A stretch of DNA of 64,000 bases, taken from contig JAPTJF010000166.1 of assembly GCA_029339195.1 (NCBI GenBank), positions 1-64,000 on the forward strand. Direction: 5' to 3'. The translations under genes were made by a program, and so were the position numbers. Positions within the stretch are counted from its first letter, which is position 1, and every line of letters begins with the position of its first letter. This DNA is from Micractinium sp. NFX-FRZ. Lineage: Eukaryota; Chlorophyta; Trebouxiophyceae; Chlorellales; Chlorellaceae. The notes beneath the pieces are model-generated. The model worked only from the letters and a program-made list of their open reading frames with translations, had not been told where the DNA came from and did not search any database. Of the stretch, positions 24,974-36,050 are shown one piece after another.

Positions 24974-26046
24974 CTACTGCGGCGTCTGGGGCGTGCCGCT
25001 GCTGGGGTCAGCAGCCCCCGACACTTCTGGGGTGCCTGCCTCTGGCTGGTGCGCATGCGACAGCTGGACTGCCTCCACCGCTGCCTGCCAGGGTGGCAGC
25101 GCCTGCAGCTCCTGCCAGTACGGGTCATCCAGCACCAGCTTCTGTGTTTTGGCGTCCCGCCGCAGCTTGTGCAGCTTATCCAGAATTCCCACGTGCACCT
25201 GTACACAAATATAGTTTGAAGCGAGCATGGTGGACCGTGACTGAGCAATCAGTGGACCGTGACTGAGCATGCAGCAGTGATACAGGCGGGGGCCGGTGGT
25301 GACTGCACCAACCCTACTGCCCAGCGGGCTCAGCAGTCACCTTCATAGTGTGCGCATCCACCCAGGCCGCCAGCTGCTCATCTGACTGGTCGGGATCTAG
25401 CAGGGGCGCCTTGAGCATGTGCTTGATGCGGGGCCACCAGCCCGGCTCGTTGGCTGCCACTGAGCTGGGCGGGTGCGCCGGCTGGTTGCGCAGCCAGTCC
25501 CAGTTGAGCATCTGCAAAGGCCAGGCAGGGAAGGCAGCAGCGCCAAGAAAAGTGAGAGGCAGGCAAGGCACTAAGCAGCATGAGCACTCTGTCAGCCGAC
25601 GCCCAGCCGCCCTGCAGCAAGGCACATCAGTGCAAGCACACTGGCGCACCATGTAGAACCCCGCACTCTCGTCGTCCCACATGATGCACCGCTTGTTGTT
25701 CTCCAGGCAGAAGCGGTCCATCTGCATGAGCTGCTGCCGGTCACAGCGGGGCACCTGCCCCGGGTTGTGCGTGATCATGTGCTGCACCTCTGCATCCAGC
25801 TTCTCCTTCCTCTGCCGCCGCCGCTCCAGAACCTCCGGGTCTTTCGCGCTGCAGGAAGCGTTTGAACATCAAGCAGGGTATGTTGACAGCCTTCTCAGTT
25901 GGGCTTGCGGCAGGGTGGGGCGGGAGACGGCTGGTGAGCAGCTGGCGGCGGTAATTACGCCGGGACAAGCAGAGGATGGGTGCGCAGACTCACGCGTCGG
26001 CGTAAAAATTGCGGCCCTTGGCCGGCTCGCTGACTTGCGCCGCCAT
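24974..26046 (-). CDS. Unrecognised 215-residue protein
   Basis: I do not recognise this family. Exons, 5' to 3': 26046-25994, 25848-25650, 25511-25341, 25198-24974, joining exactly to 215 residues. The protein starts MAAQVSEPAKGRNFYADA, has a basic, probably helical stretch (LERRRQRKEKLDAEVQ, residues about 22-40) and then a dense core with many aromatic and charged residues: MDRFCLENNKRCIMWDDE, MLNWDWLRNQP and GWWPRIKHML. The tail is Pro/Ser/Thr-rich and probably disordered. No signal peptide or membrane segment is seen, so a soluble protein is likely. Splice sites are all GT-AG and codon use matches the neighbours, so it is very probably a real gene. Confidence 0.8.
25231..25274 (+). repeat. 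22-bp tandem duplication in an intron
   Basis: TGGACCGTGACTGAGCA and its flank occur twice in a row (25231-25252 and 25253-25274, last bases differing) in the last intron of the 215-residue protein gene. Confidence 0.85.
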
Positions 26047-26523
26047 GCTGGGCGCTGGGTGGTCCGGAAGAGGAAGAGCCAACTCGGCCAGACCCGGAGG
26101 TGCGAAGGACGCGCTCCCGCGCAGCGACGGTGGAGATCGTTCACGCACTGAGTGCAGGCGACTTGAAAATGGAAGGCAAGCGAAAGAGGCCAGGACAGGC
26201 CAGCGCCATGTGCTGTGCTGGCAAGTGCGCTGTCTGCGCTGACGGCAGGCACAGTGCAGCTGACCATGGGGCTTTTCTTGCTGGTTTCAGCCTGCTGTGG
26301 CTGATGACCGATGAAAGAGCACTCAGCTAGCAGTAAACACGCAGCATTTCACGGGAAGCACCCTGCGAAAGAAGAAGCGCATACCTCCCACATGCTGAGC
26401 TGCCTCACTGAGGGAGAGTCTGTTTGTTGGTTACATTTCAAAGAACAAGGTCAATAGGCCTTTGATTCAAGCGAGGCGGTGATGTTGTTACATACCAAAC
26501 AATGCAACAGTAAACATGCCCCG
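26047..26523. other. Intergenic between CysQ-like 3' end and 215-residue protein 5' end
   Basis: Both flanking genes lie on the minus strand. The stretch should hold the 3' UTR of the nucleotidase gene, though the only TTACA motifs (for example 26431) are weak candidates, plus the promoter of the next gene. No gene is seen. Confidence 0.45.
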
Positions 26524-28589
26524 CTACCGCTTGCCGTACACCACAAAGAAAGGATTCAGAGGGTTCACTTTGTTGTACTGCACAGGCACCTGTTTGGCTA
26601 GCGCGGCCTGCAGGCACGGGCCAGGGATGCCAGGGCAAGCAGCGGCTGGTTTGTAAACAATGCCTGAGCTCAGCCTTGGGATGCCTTAGAAGCAGGAGGC
26701 ATGCGCCCGCTGGGGCCAGGCAAGCATGGTGGGGCAAGGCAGCAGGTCACGAGCTGGGTGAGCAATGCCGCGTGTGGCAGCTGCTGCCCATGTTCCGCAT
26801 GCACCGAATATGCATTCCTCGCTGCTGGGCACTGCCCGCTCCCTTGCCAGCGACAGAGCAATGACCAGCACCCCTGCTGTAGTGACGAGGATGCTACAAA
26901 TGGCACAAGTGGCAGGACTGCTCCCACACAGACCACCCACCTTCCAATCCTCCAGCAGCTTGCCCTTGCTGTCGCACACGCCAGCCTGCATCACAGAGAC
27001 ACCAGTCGTCGATTTTTAAAACGTGCAATCAAGAACCACCTGCAAGGGCACTCCAGTAGCTGGAAAAGTAGCCCCCATTGCTGGAGGATGAAGGGCAGAA
27101 CATGTACCTGGATCACGGAGCCGCCCGCCTCCTCCACAATGATGTGTGATGCAGCGGTGTCCCACTCGCAGGTGGGCGCCAGGCGGGGGTAGACGTGCGC
27201 CACGCCCTCCGCCACCTGGCAGCCACAACACATGGCACAGCAGAGGCAGGGCAGGCGGCAGGCAGTTAGCGGGAGTTTGACAAATGATTGTGGTACAAGT
27301 GGGTCCAATCGGGGTACACGTGCCCCGCCACCTGGCAGCCGGGTAATGTACAGCATAGGCAAAGGCAGGCGGCAGATGATTGGCAGCAAGTAGGGGCCAG
27401 GCTGGGGATGACACGCCTCACGCCCTCTGCCACCTGTCTTGTCAAGAACATCAGGCGAGGGCGGCAAGCAAGCAGGCAGTAAGCGCGCGTCCCACTTGCA
27501 TGGGGCCCAGGCGGGGGTAGGTGGGGACCACCCTCCCACGACTTGGCCGCAAATGCTCAGCAGAAGGCCGGGCAGGCGTGCCGTTAGCAGGCGGCAGGGA
27601 AAGTGGTGACAGTGGTTGTGACTGCAAAACACAGCTGCCAACGCATGCCAGCAGAGCAAGTCGCCCATGCTTGGCCATCCCTCCCCCCACCCCACCCCCC
27701 ACCCTTCCGCCCCATGCATCATCATGAGCAGCTTGAGCCAGCTGCCCAGCTGCCTGATTGAGAAATATGGCTCCATCTACGCAGGAGTCTGCCAACCCTG
27801 CACCTCGCTGTTTCTGTAACCTTCCTTACCATGAGCAGCTTGAGCGAGCTTCCCAGCTGCTTGAATGAGGGCTCCTTCAGCTGAGCCACAAAGTCCCGAG
27901 TCTCTTCCGTCAGGTGACTGGCAGAGCCCACCACCACAAGCCCAGGCTGCGACAGGTCGCACGCTGAGCACGACATGCGCTGCGCCTCCTGCCCCGTCCG
28001 CTGCACATACGCGCCCTGCCCCTTGGCAGCCCAGTACACGGTGCCCTGCATTGGGGAACAAGCATGGGAGTGAAGCAGAAACAGCAGGGAGTGATTAGCA
28101 CACGCTTGAGACTGGCAGACCATCCTGCCTGTTGGTCACCCGCATACACGGTGCCCTCAATGTCAGGGGAGGGGCGCTTCGGGGGGAGCAAGGCGGGGCA
28201 AGTGACTTGGGTTGGAGTGGCTGCAGCTGGGACCACTGACCCACTAGGCATTTGGCGGCCCATGGGATGCAGACACTGCATTCATGCGTGCTGGCTCTGC
28301 ACGCTGCCCCATCAACCGTCACCCACCTGCTGTGCCTGTAAAGGAGCAGCTATTGCCAGCCAGACACACACTTGCAGCAGTTGCCTGCCATCCAGTTGGC
28401 AGCCTCTCTCACTTTAATCCACGTCACAAACACCGCCACTGCGCCCAGCACGGAACGGCTCCCCCAGCTCCTACGACAGACAGGACAACCACAACAACGC
28501 TTCTGCATGTTACTCACATCCACGGGCACCGCCACCACACCCAGCACGGGGCTGCTGCCCTCCAGCAGCGCAATGTTGACCGTGAACTG

Positions 28590-28622
<33 letters not shown>

Positions 28623-29626
28623 CAGGGGGTCCACGCACCAGCTGTACTGGTAGCCCTGCAGCCACAAGGAGTGTTGCCAGCAGGATGACGGTTGGTTGGG
28701 TTGGGTTCAGTACTGGTGACACTCCCCTGCTGGCAGCCATGCAAAGGCTCTTACGAGCTTGCAACAACCAGCACCAGATTGGGCAGCACGGAAGCATGAT
28801 GGCAGCTGCAGTTCAGACCCCCGTGGTGTTGGGACCTGCTCTTCAACCTTCAATCCAATGGACGTTCCTGCAAGCCTTGGCCCTGGAAAAACTCACTGTC
28901 GCACATTATGGCCCCGCGCATGTTGCATGCAACCTAGAAGCATAGCAGCGCAACCCTAAAACAGCAGTGCAGGCATCTGGCAGGAAGGCGCCTGCCAGGT
29001 GCTCGCGCCAGTTGCGAGGCGCAATACCCGAGGCCACTCTCACCTTGCGCGTCTCGTATGCCACCTGGCGGTTCTCCTCAGACACAATAGGGATGTGCGG
29101 GGCTGCAGAAGGAGGAGGAGGGGTAGCACATGTGTGCAATGACCAAGCTGCAAGCCACTACCAGCGCTGGCGGGGCAACAGCGAGCAGAGCGCTTGAAGC
29201 CAGCGGGCGCACCAATGCGCGCCAGGCCGTCGCAGATGACAGCGTTGGCTTCCTGGTCAGCCCGAGTCAATGGGGAGTCGTCCGCCTTATGCTCCACATT
29301 CCACGAGTCTGCCTGCACTGGGTAAGGGCATCGGAGAGGGCGGACAAGCCAACACTCGGACGCAGTGGCGGCAGCGGGCGGCGGCGGTTGGCAACAGAGC
29401 AGCGCAGCACTGCGCCAGGCATGATCGGGTGGTATGTGAGCACTACGACAGTCCCCTGTTGTCGTCCACGCACGGAGCAGCGGCAAGCTCGAGTGCAACG
29501 AGTGCGCAACCCCGAGGGCGGCACCTCGCTATTGTACACCCGCAGGATCGCCTCGCAAGCCGCCTTGGCGATCCGGACAACTTGCTGGCAGTCCACGCGC
29601 TGCTTGAGCACGATGTCCAGCGACAT
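26524..29626 (-). CDS. 3'(2'),5'-bisphosphate nucleotidase, CysQ type
   Basis: Hydrolyses 3'-phosphoadenosine 5'-phosphate, the by-product of sulfate assimilation and sulfotransfer; inositol-phosphatase superfamily. Exons, 5' to 3': 29626-29525, 29312-29213, 29102-29044, 28655-28518, 28045-27830, 27215-27108, 26985-26941, 26607-26524, giving 283 residues. Metal-binding motifs are intact: SEEN (residues about 75), [13 protein letters not shown] and [45 protein letters not shown] and LVVVGSASH follow bacterial and mitochondrial CysQ closely. It is shorter and different from plant SAL1. No clear targeting peptide is visible. The introns carry several decayed exon copies, listed separately. Confidence 0.93.
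27290..27600 (-). pseudogene. Ghost exons: three tandem decayed copies of exon 27215-27108 start
   Basis: The real exon start, acceptor and 50 bp of intron (about 27165-27270) seem to be repeated at about 27290-27385, 27395-27450 and 27495-27600. Shared marks on the plus strand are GGGGTA-ACGTG, CGCC-CCTGGCAGCC, a GGCAGG-GGCGGCAG stretch and GTTAGC or GATTGG-AG. Each copy has different gaps. All lie in the intron upstream of the real exon. Confidence 0.75.
27718..27765 (-). pseudogene. Ghost exon: copy of the end of exon 28045-27830
   Basis: Plus-strand ATGAGCAGCTTGAGC-AGCT-CCCAGCTGC-TGAATGAG at the real exon end (27831-27868) is matched by ATGAGCAGCTTGAGCCAGCT and what follows at about 27724-27763. 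It lies in the intron just after the real exon and retains its donor region. Confidence 0.85.
28138..28165 (-). pseudogene. Ghost exon: short copy of the start of exon 28045-27830
   Basis: TACACGGTGCCCT-AAT occurs at 28144-28160 and, as TACACGGTGCCCTGCATTGG, at the real exon start and acceptor (28034-28053). The match is short. Confidence 0.55.
28418..28475 (-). pseudogene. Ghost exon: copy of the end of exon 28655-28518
   Basis: Plus-strand CACCGCCACTGCGCCCAGCA then CGG matches CACCGCCACCACACCCAGCA then CGGGGCTG of the real exon end (28527-28550). It lies in the intron that follows. Confidence 0.7.
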
Positions 29627-29927
29627 GGCTTTCACTGAGGGCCGTTGAGGGCTGCTGAAAGCTGACCGAAGCTTGTGGAGGTTACAGTCGGATCAGTTAT
29701 GTTCTAGCCAAGTGAGATGAACGGGGGAGTCTACTTCAACAACGGTCATGGCGCCGCCTGTTGGCGCTTGAAATTGAAGGGCGGCACCAGCGCATCATCG
29801 CAGTTCTGGTGGCATGCCATGGCACAAATCATCGGGTGGAATAACAAATCAGCAAGATGTCAGCAAGTTGTCAGCAGGATGTCACTATGGGATGCTATGC
29901 TGCACGTAGCCTCTTGGCCATGAGGTG
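29627..29927. other. Intergenic between repeat-rich protein 3' end and CysQ-like 5' end
   Basis: TTACA at 29682-29686 reads TGTAA on the minus strand, about 245 bp past the stop of the upstream gene, and is a candidate polyadenylation signal. The rest would be the nucleotidase promoter. Confidence 0.45.
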
Positions 29928-32900
29928 TTACTCGAGGGGTGCAGCCAGCCGAGTAGAGCGGCGGCGGGCGGTGGCAATGGATGCGGGAGTAGTTGCCAGA
30001 GTGGTAGCCGTGCGGCGGGTGCTGCGCGCTGTCGCAGCTGCACTTGCAGGCAGGCAGGGCATAAGGACGCAGGGGAAGGGAATGTCAGCACGTGCATCCC
30101 CATGTGCGCTTGGCAGCTCAGCGAGCAGGTAGCAATGCTTCGCACCCCGCTGAAAATGCACTGCTCACCAGGCGTGGCCCCTGTGTCAACGTTGCCGCGC
30201 TGGCGCCGAGTGGATGGGGCAGGCGTTGCTTGCTCCTGTGCCTCAGCAGGCATGCTCACACTCGGTTTCCGGCGGCGCACCCTGCAGGAATCAAAGGAAC
30301 GATAGGAGGGCAGGAGTGAGTCGAGCGTCTCATGCAGCGCTTCCCATGCAAAGCCATGCAAGAAGAGACTGTCGCAAACTCGCACAACGCCACCGGTTTG
30401 TGAGGACACACACCTGCCGCCGATGGCTGGGGTAGTGGAAGGGTGCTCAGCTGCCTCCACAGGGTCATCCGCACCACCGGGGGGCACCTGCTGCGCCTCA
30501 CTGGCGCTCTCGCCATCGCGCATGGCACCCAGCATGCCCAGCACGCCTGCCAGTGCAGCCACCAGTCCAGCCATGAGCGCCGCGGGGGAAGCCTCCGCAA
30601 TGCGCTGCTTGGCAACAAGCACAGCATCTGCAGCATGACCAAATGCAGTGGGAGCCGCAGCCACCGGTGCCGGCGCTGCTGGCGCCTGGGCTTGCACAGC
30701 TGCAGCCCGCGCCTTCAGCGACTGCCAGGTGGAGACCAAGCGGGCACTGAGAGGCGCAAAAGGGGTGGTGGGAGCGACAGCAGGGGCTGCAGCGGGCGGT
30801 GCGCCAGACCGCGACAGCAGTGCTGCCTTGACGCTGACTGCTGCAGAGGCCAGCTTGCTTGCCAGGGTGGGCTGGCAGGCCTGCACAGGCGCCGCAGGGG
30901 AGCGCAGGGTGGGAGTGGGCAGCCTGGGTACAGCTGGCGTGGACACTGGCTCAGGCTGCCGCGTGGGCGCAGCGTCTCCGCCAGAGGGGGCTGCTGCCGA
31001 GCGTGTGGGCTGTAATGAGGTGGCGCTGGCAGGCTGGGGCCGTGCAGCTGGCGCCTTGATGGACGCAGCGGTGGCTGTCACAGGCTGGTGGGCAGCAGGC
31101 TGCGGCTTGGCTGCCTGGGATGGCAGGTTGGTTCGTGGTGCCGGCTTGGGCGCTGGCCTGGGTGCTGGCTGACGAGCGGCTGGGCTGGACGGAGCAGCAA
31201 CAGGCTTCGCACCAGAAGCAGAGTTTTGCTGCGTCTGGACAGCAGGTGTGGGGGCATAGGCCGTCGCTGCTGCTGCATTGTGGCCACTTGTGAACCGGGC
31301 GTAAGCTTGAGCCATTGCTGCCTGAGCATGGCTGGTCTGGTGCTGCACGCCTGCCTTGAACCGACTGGCCTGCTCAACTGCGGTGCTGGTCAGCTGGCGG
31401 GCCTGCTGCCTTGCGGTGCTGGTCAGTTGGCTGGCTTGCTCAGCTGCGGTGCTGCTCAGACGTCTGGCTTGCTCCGCTGCGGTGCGGCTCAGACGGCCGG
31501 CTTGCTCCGCTGCGGTGCTGCTCAGACGGCTGGCGTGCTCAGCTGCAGTGCTGCTGAAACGGCTGGCCTGCTCCTTGGCGGTATTGGCGAACTGGCTGGC
31601 ATGCTGCACCGCAGTGGTGGTCAGCTGTTGGGCCTGCAGAGATGCACTGCTTGCAAGCCAGCTGGCCTGCTGTGTGGCATGGCTGGTGAGCTGGCGAGCA
31701 CGGGCGGTCACTGCCACCACACCTGCAAGGGCAGCACATTGCACGGCCTTCACAGTCAGCCAACTCGCATACCATCTCTCCACAGACTGTTTGTAGTGAT
31801 GCCTGCCTTCCCTCAATATCCCACTGTGCAGGTCTCTGAAGTCACCCAACCATCATCCTCCTTCCAACGCAGTCACCCACACGCATACGGCCCACCTGTG
31901 TGCTTGGCCAGGCCAGGTGCCAGGTAGGGCAGCACTGCAGGAACAGCCAGCAGACCGGCCAGCAGGCAGAGTACCAGCATAGCACGCAGCAGGGAGCTGC
32001 TGCCGCGGTTAATGGTTGCGTGCCGCTTGAGTCCGGAGACTGAGGCGGGCTGGGCGCGTGCCGCTACCGGCACAGCCATCTTGTCAGCCGCATCTGCTGC
32101 TGACTTGGCGGGCGCTGACTGCTCCGCTGCCTGCTCCTGCTGACCTGCCGCTGCGGGCGCCGTCTTAGCAGGCTGCGCCACCTCAGCCGCAGTAGGCCCA
32201 GCAGGCTGAGAGAAGTCCAGCACGGAGCGAGTGCGAGAGCCGCCATCTCCGCTGCTAGTGCTGCCTGGTGAGCTGACCTCCTCCTCCTCCGCAACCTCTG
32301 CCGCCTCTGCTGGCTTGCTCAGGTGGCTGCTCTGGCGCAGCCAGGAGGCCAGGCTTGCCTTGGGCGTGCCTGCCTTGGGCGTGCCAGCGGCCTGCAGGTT
32401 CAGGAAGGAGGGTGGCGCGCGCATACAGGTGTGGCCGGTTGGTGCCAGGGCGGGGGAAGGACCAAGGACTGGAGGTGGGGTGGGCATCCGAGTGCTGCTG
32501 AGGCCTGTGCCTGCCGTGCTTGATTCTGAGACAATGCCATCCTTTTGGCGCCTTGCAGAGTTGCACTTGTTGCGCGTCTGTTCCCGCTGCCAGCACTCAC
32601 CGCCTCGGCAGGCTTGGCCTGCCCCTTGATGGGGTGAGAGCGGGGGAACATGGCGGCAGGTGAGGGCGCCACCGCCGGGCTGGGAGGGCCGCCACAGTTG
32701 CCACGGGGCGAGGCAAGCGCGGCTACCACGGACAGCGCCACAGCTGCCGCCGCCGCTGCCGGCTGCGTGGGCGACGTTGACTTGCGCCTGCGGGCGTGGG
32801 ATGGGCGCAGGGAGCAAGCCACCCAACTGGTCAGCTCATTACTCACACAAGCAAGCAGGCTAAATCGAGTCCCTTCAGGGTACAAGTGACCACAAAGGGT

Positions 32901-33955
32901 AAGCATCTGAACATTGTTAGGTGCCAGCCATTCCTCACTCTGCTGCGCCAGCAGACTTGGCGGATGCGGGTGACATGGCGTTCAGCCACTTGGCAGCCAC
33001 GGAGCCTGCAACAGAGGGGTAGGGCAGGGTGGAGCTGGATAGGGCAGAAAGCGGCCTCCAGTACGTGCAACTATGGGCACAGACGGGACGTCACAGATAA
33101 CACATGGTGGTTCATTTCGGGTGCAGCACGAGGCTTCGGACAAACAGCGCCCCAACGTAGGGTGCAGTGCTTGCCTGGCTGCTTGTTGCTGAACAAGCAA
33201 TCAATGAGTTCATGCCGACGAGGTGCTCACCTGGCTGCTTCTTGGCGGACAGCTTGGCAACCGAGGAGGGCAGGTCATTCCAGGAGACAGTCAGCCGGGG
33301 TGTCTGCGTCAACCGGGTATTGCAAAAGCTGTATGATTAGCCTGAATGTAGGGCAGCATGCCAGGCATGCAGATTGGGTTCGGATCTCTACAAGATGGAC
33401 AGCTGCAGAGACTGCAGCACCACTTGGGCGGAGCACCAGCGTGCGTAGAGAGTGCATGAGACCTGGCCAAGCAGCTTGCAAGGCGTGCACGGGATAAGGT
33501 GGGCAGGGCACCTCTGGGGATCCAACCACGTTTCACCTTGTCGCCGCCGCCAGAACCATTGTCCACCGCAGCGCCGCCAGCGGAGAGCAGCCAGGCGTCA
33601 CCATCACGCCCGGCAGCTACCATGCCCTGGGGCCTGCACAAAAAAATAGGAAGTGGAGCCAGTAGTTAACGGTTCTGAGCAAGGGTCGCAGCCCAGCACG
33701 CAAGCAAATCAAACTAGCGCATCGCGCCTCCTTCCAACAGCTGCTCGCCACCTGCAGCAACTGCACCCAAAAGCCAACTCCCCCGGTTACTAACGTGCGT
33801 GCCAGCGGACGGTCTCCAAAAGGGTTGCTGTTGGGCGAGTAGATGGGGTTCAGCTTGGGGCTGAAGCCCGCAAGGCCACCCTCTGCCGCCACCGAGCGTG
33901 CCACGCTCCGGCTGCGGCGGTCGGACGCCTGAGCGGCAGCGCCCTGCTGCTCCAT
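29928..33955 (-). CDS. 910-residue protein with 11-residue amphipathic repeats and two membrane segments
   Basis: I do not recognise this family. Exons, 5' to 3': 33955-33795, 33633-33537, 33303-33231, 33005-32939, 32787-32601, 32391-31889, 31835-30414, 30281-30169, 30037-29928, joining to 910 residues. Visible parts: a short N-terminal segment (GLAGFSPKLNPIYSPNSNPF); an Ala/Pro/Ser-rich disordered stretch; a membrane segment at about 327-352 (MLVLCLLAGLLAVPAVLPYL); about eleven 11-residue repeats at about 400-521 (type QASRLSSTAAE); a long Ala/Pro linker; a second hydrophobic segment at about 781-803 (AALMAGLVAALAGVLGML); and a basic, Arg-rich tail. The repeats resemble those of LEA proteins, perilipins and synucleins, which fold on membranes or lipid droplets. 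A lipid or membrane role is inference. The donor at 31888 is chosen because it keeps the frame. Confidence 0.75.
31360..31720 (-). repeat. 33-bp tandem repeats encoding 11-residue units
   Basis: About ten imperfect 33-bp units run through this exon. The plus-strand core is GCTGCGGTGCTGCTCAGACG followed by GCTGGC-TGCTC. Units in the middle (31440-31560) are most alike, and the ends are diverged, as expected for an array that grows by internal unequal exchange. Confidence 0.9.
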
Positions 33956-34372
33956 CGCTCGCCGCCGATCAGCCGGAGCGCTCGGAGCAGCGCCAGGCCG
34001 TGATGGTTGTTTGAGCGAGGCGCACAGCGGCGCGACGCGGAGGCAGCCGTTGGGTGTGTCGAAGTTTGCGGATTTAAAATTCTGGGCTCCCTTACCACGG
34101 TTGGAGTGCAAGAAGTCGCTCCGTGATCTGCGGGTGGGGTGCACCGGTAACAGCTGCGGCGCTCACCAGCAGCATAGTGCAGCACAGCACAGCACGGCAC
34201 CGGTGTCGACGGGAGTGGTAAGCTTGTACCCTACAGGATTGATATGCACATATGCGAATGCTTATGTATTTTGAGCTTGCCAACAGCCTTTGAAAGGCAG
34301 CTGTGTCAACACCTACGGAAGTGCTGCCCAGGCCTATTTTTTGTGCTCACTGCCAACCTCCAACCTGCCAAG
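33956..34372. other. Divergent promoter region
   Basis: About 420 bp separate the start of the repeat-rich protein (minus) from the start of the small membrane protein copy A (plus). It should hold both promoters. Copy B of the membrane protein lacks this upstream sequence. Confidence 0.5.
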
Positions 34373-35592
34373 ATGCTCTGCGCCAGCACCCTCTCGGGCA
34401 CGCGCCAGGTGCAGGCAACCACCCGTGCCGGGGCCCTCAGCCTGGCGGCCCGCTCTCACCGCGCCACCGCTCTCAAGACCGTGATCCTTGGTAGGACGCC
34501 TGGGGTGTGGAATTTCTGCCAGTGCGGGAGCAGACTGTCAGGCAGCAACAGAGAGCACTCCATTGGGCAGCAGTAGCTGCCCCGCCGTGCCGTCAGCCTG
34601 CAATCCGCTCGTGCACTGCCTGGGCGTCTTCCAGCCCAGCCCCACCTTCCCACCCCAGTTCCTGGCTCTGGCAGAAGCACTGAGACGCCAAGTTGCCCTT
34701 GCCTGCCCCCGGGCCGCAGGCCATGCCAAGCCTGGCGCCGGCATGCTTGGCGGCAAAGGTGCGAGGGCACTGCCTGCACGCTGAAGTGGCGGCGCCGCTG
34801 CGGCGCTCCCATCCATGCAGCACCCCGTCTGCAGCGAGACTGGTGCCCTTATGCCGCCTCAACTCGCCCTGGCTTTGGCGACAGCCTCGACGCCTCTTGC
34901 CTGCAGGCGCCCTGGCGACAGGCGGGCAGCACAGCACGCTGCTGGCGCCGGCGGGCGGCAAGCGCGGAGGCGTGGAGCCTGGGCCGTCAGCGGAGAAGCT
35001 CGGGCCCATGTTTGTGGTGTGGAACAAGGAACTCTTGAAGACCACGGTGTATTATGCGCTGGCGGGGTCGTGGCTCATTCTGGGCAAGTTCTACATTGTC
35101 GCCGCCGCGTACTATATTGCTATGGCCATGACCGTGCTTCTGCTCCCCTGGCGTTATGACAAGTGAGGCCGCATGCACAGGGGCCACATCACATGTTCGC
35201 CTGCCCCTATGTGCTTCCCCCAACAGTAATTAAGTAGCAGAATGCACGCTGTGTTCCCGCACAGCAGCGCTCACAGCTTGTACCTTGACAGCTTGCGTCC
35301 CCACTCCTGTATGTTCACTCCCCGTTTTTCCTCACGCTTCATTACACCCCTGCTCTCCCGCCTGATCCAGGGATCTAGAACCCCGCCGTCCTCCTGTTGT
35401 GTCACCCTACTTGTTAATCCCTCACATCTGTGACACGCAGCAGTACCTGCAGTGCTGCAGCCCTGAGGGCAGGCTGCCAGCACGTGCCGAGAGATGTGTG
35501 GTGCCCCACCCCATTCTGCTGCACCGACACCAAAAAGCCGGCCTGCTGCCACCCTAGGGCAACCACTCTGCTTCTCACAATGTTTGTGCCGC
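34361..35592 (+). repeat. Duplicated unit, copy A (1.23 kb)
   Basis: This unit is about 85-90% identical to 42322-43542 over exons, introns and 3' flank. Similarity starts 12 bp before the ATG and stops at GTTTGTGCCGCG after the gene. The two copies are in the same orientation, 8 kb apart. Confidence 0.92.
34373..35166 (+). CDS. Small organelle-type membrane protein, copy A
   Basis: I do not recognise this family. Exons: 34373-34490, 34720-34758, 34907-35166, giving 138 residues. The N-terminus (MLCASTLSGTRQVQ and on to about residue 40) is rich in Ala, Arg, Ser and Thr and free of acidic residues, as in mitochondrial or plastid presequences. After a Gly-rich linker the C-terminal third has two adjacent hydrophobic segments, YYALAGSWLILGKFYIVAAA and YYIAMAMTVLLLPW, ending in RYDK. 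Size and layout suggest a small subunit of an organelle inner-membrane complex; this is inference. Its paralogue lies at 42334-43133. Confidence 0.8.
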
Positions 35593-36050
35593 GCAGCCAT
35601 GCTGCTTTGCTGCCACCAGCTCCGCTCCGCTGCCAACTTGCCCTGAAGCCAAGTCGACCTCTTGCTGTTTTGCTGCTACCGCCAAGCCAGCTAAAAGTGC
35701 CGCTAGCTCAGTTCTTGACTGCTGCCGCGTCTGCCATCTCAGCCTCTAGCTGCTCAGAGCTGCGCCACCGACAGTAGCCAGCCACCGCCGCCCGCGAGGC
35801 TGCTCTCAGCCCAGTATGTGGTGCAGGCGTTGGTGATCTTCTGTTCGAAAAAACGCCAGGGTCGGCCCGTGAGATGTAGGGATGCGAGTGCCGTAGTGAT
35901 GCTCGCCAGTCACTTCCAATGTGGAGCGGGTCACTAAGTTCCTCCCCTCCAGACCCCTTTCCTTTCAAGCGGATCCATGACCTCCGACCCTGGCAAATCT
36001 TACATGCACAGAGCACACTATACTGGACTGGCAAATGGGCACTAACAGGC
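35593..36050. other. Convergent 3' region of copy A and MCM9
   Basis: Nothing coding is seen. The stretch begins where similarity between the two duplicated units ends, so it is the ancestral right flank of copy A. Confidence 0.4.

Noticed and set aside
31088..31927. Plus-strand open frame of 279 codons with a repeat pattern
   Set aside because: The repeats are the antisense reading of the 33-bp array in the minus-strand gene, whose spliced exons join in frame over nine exons.
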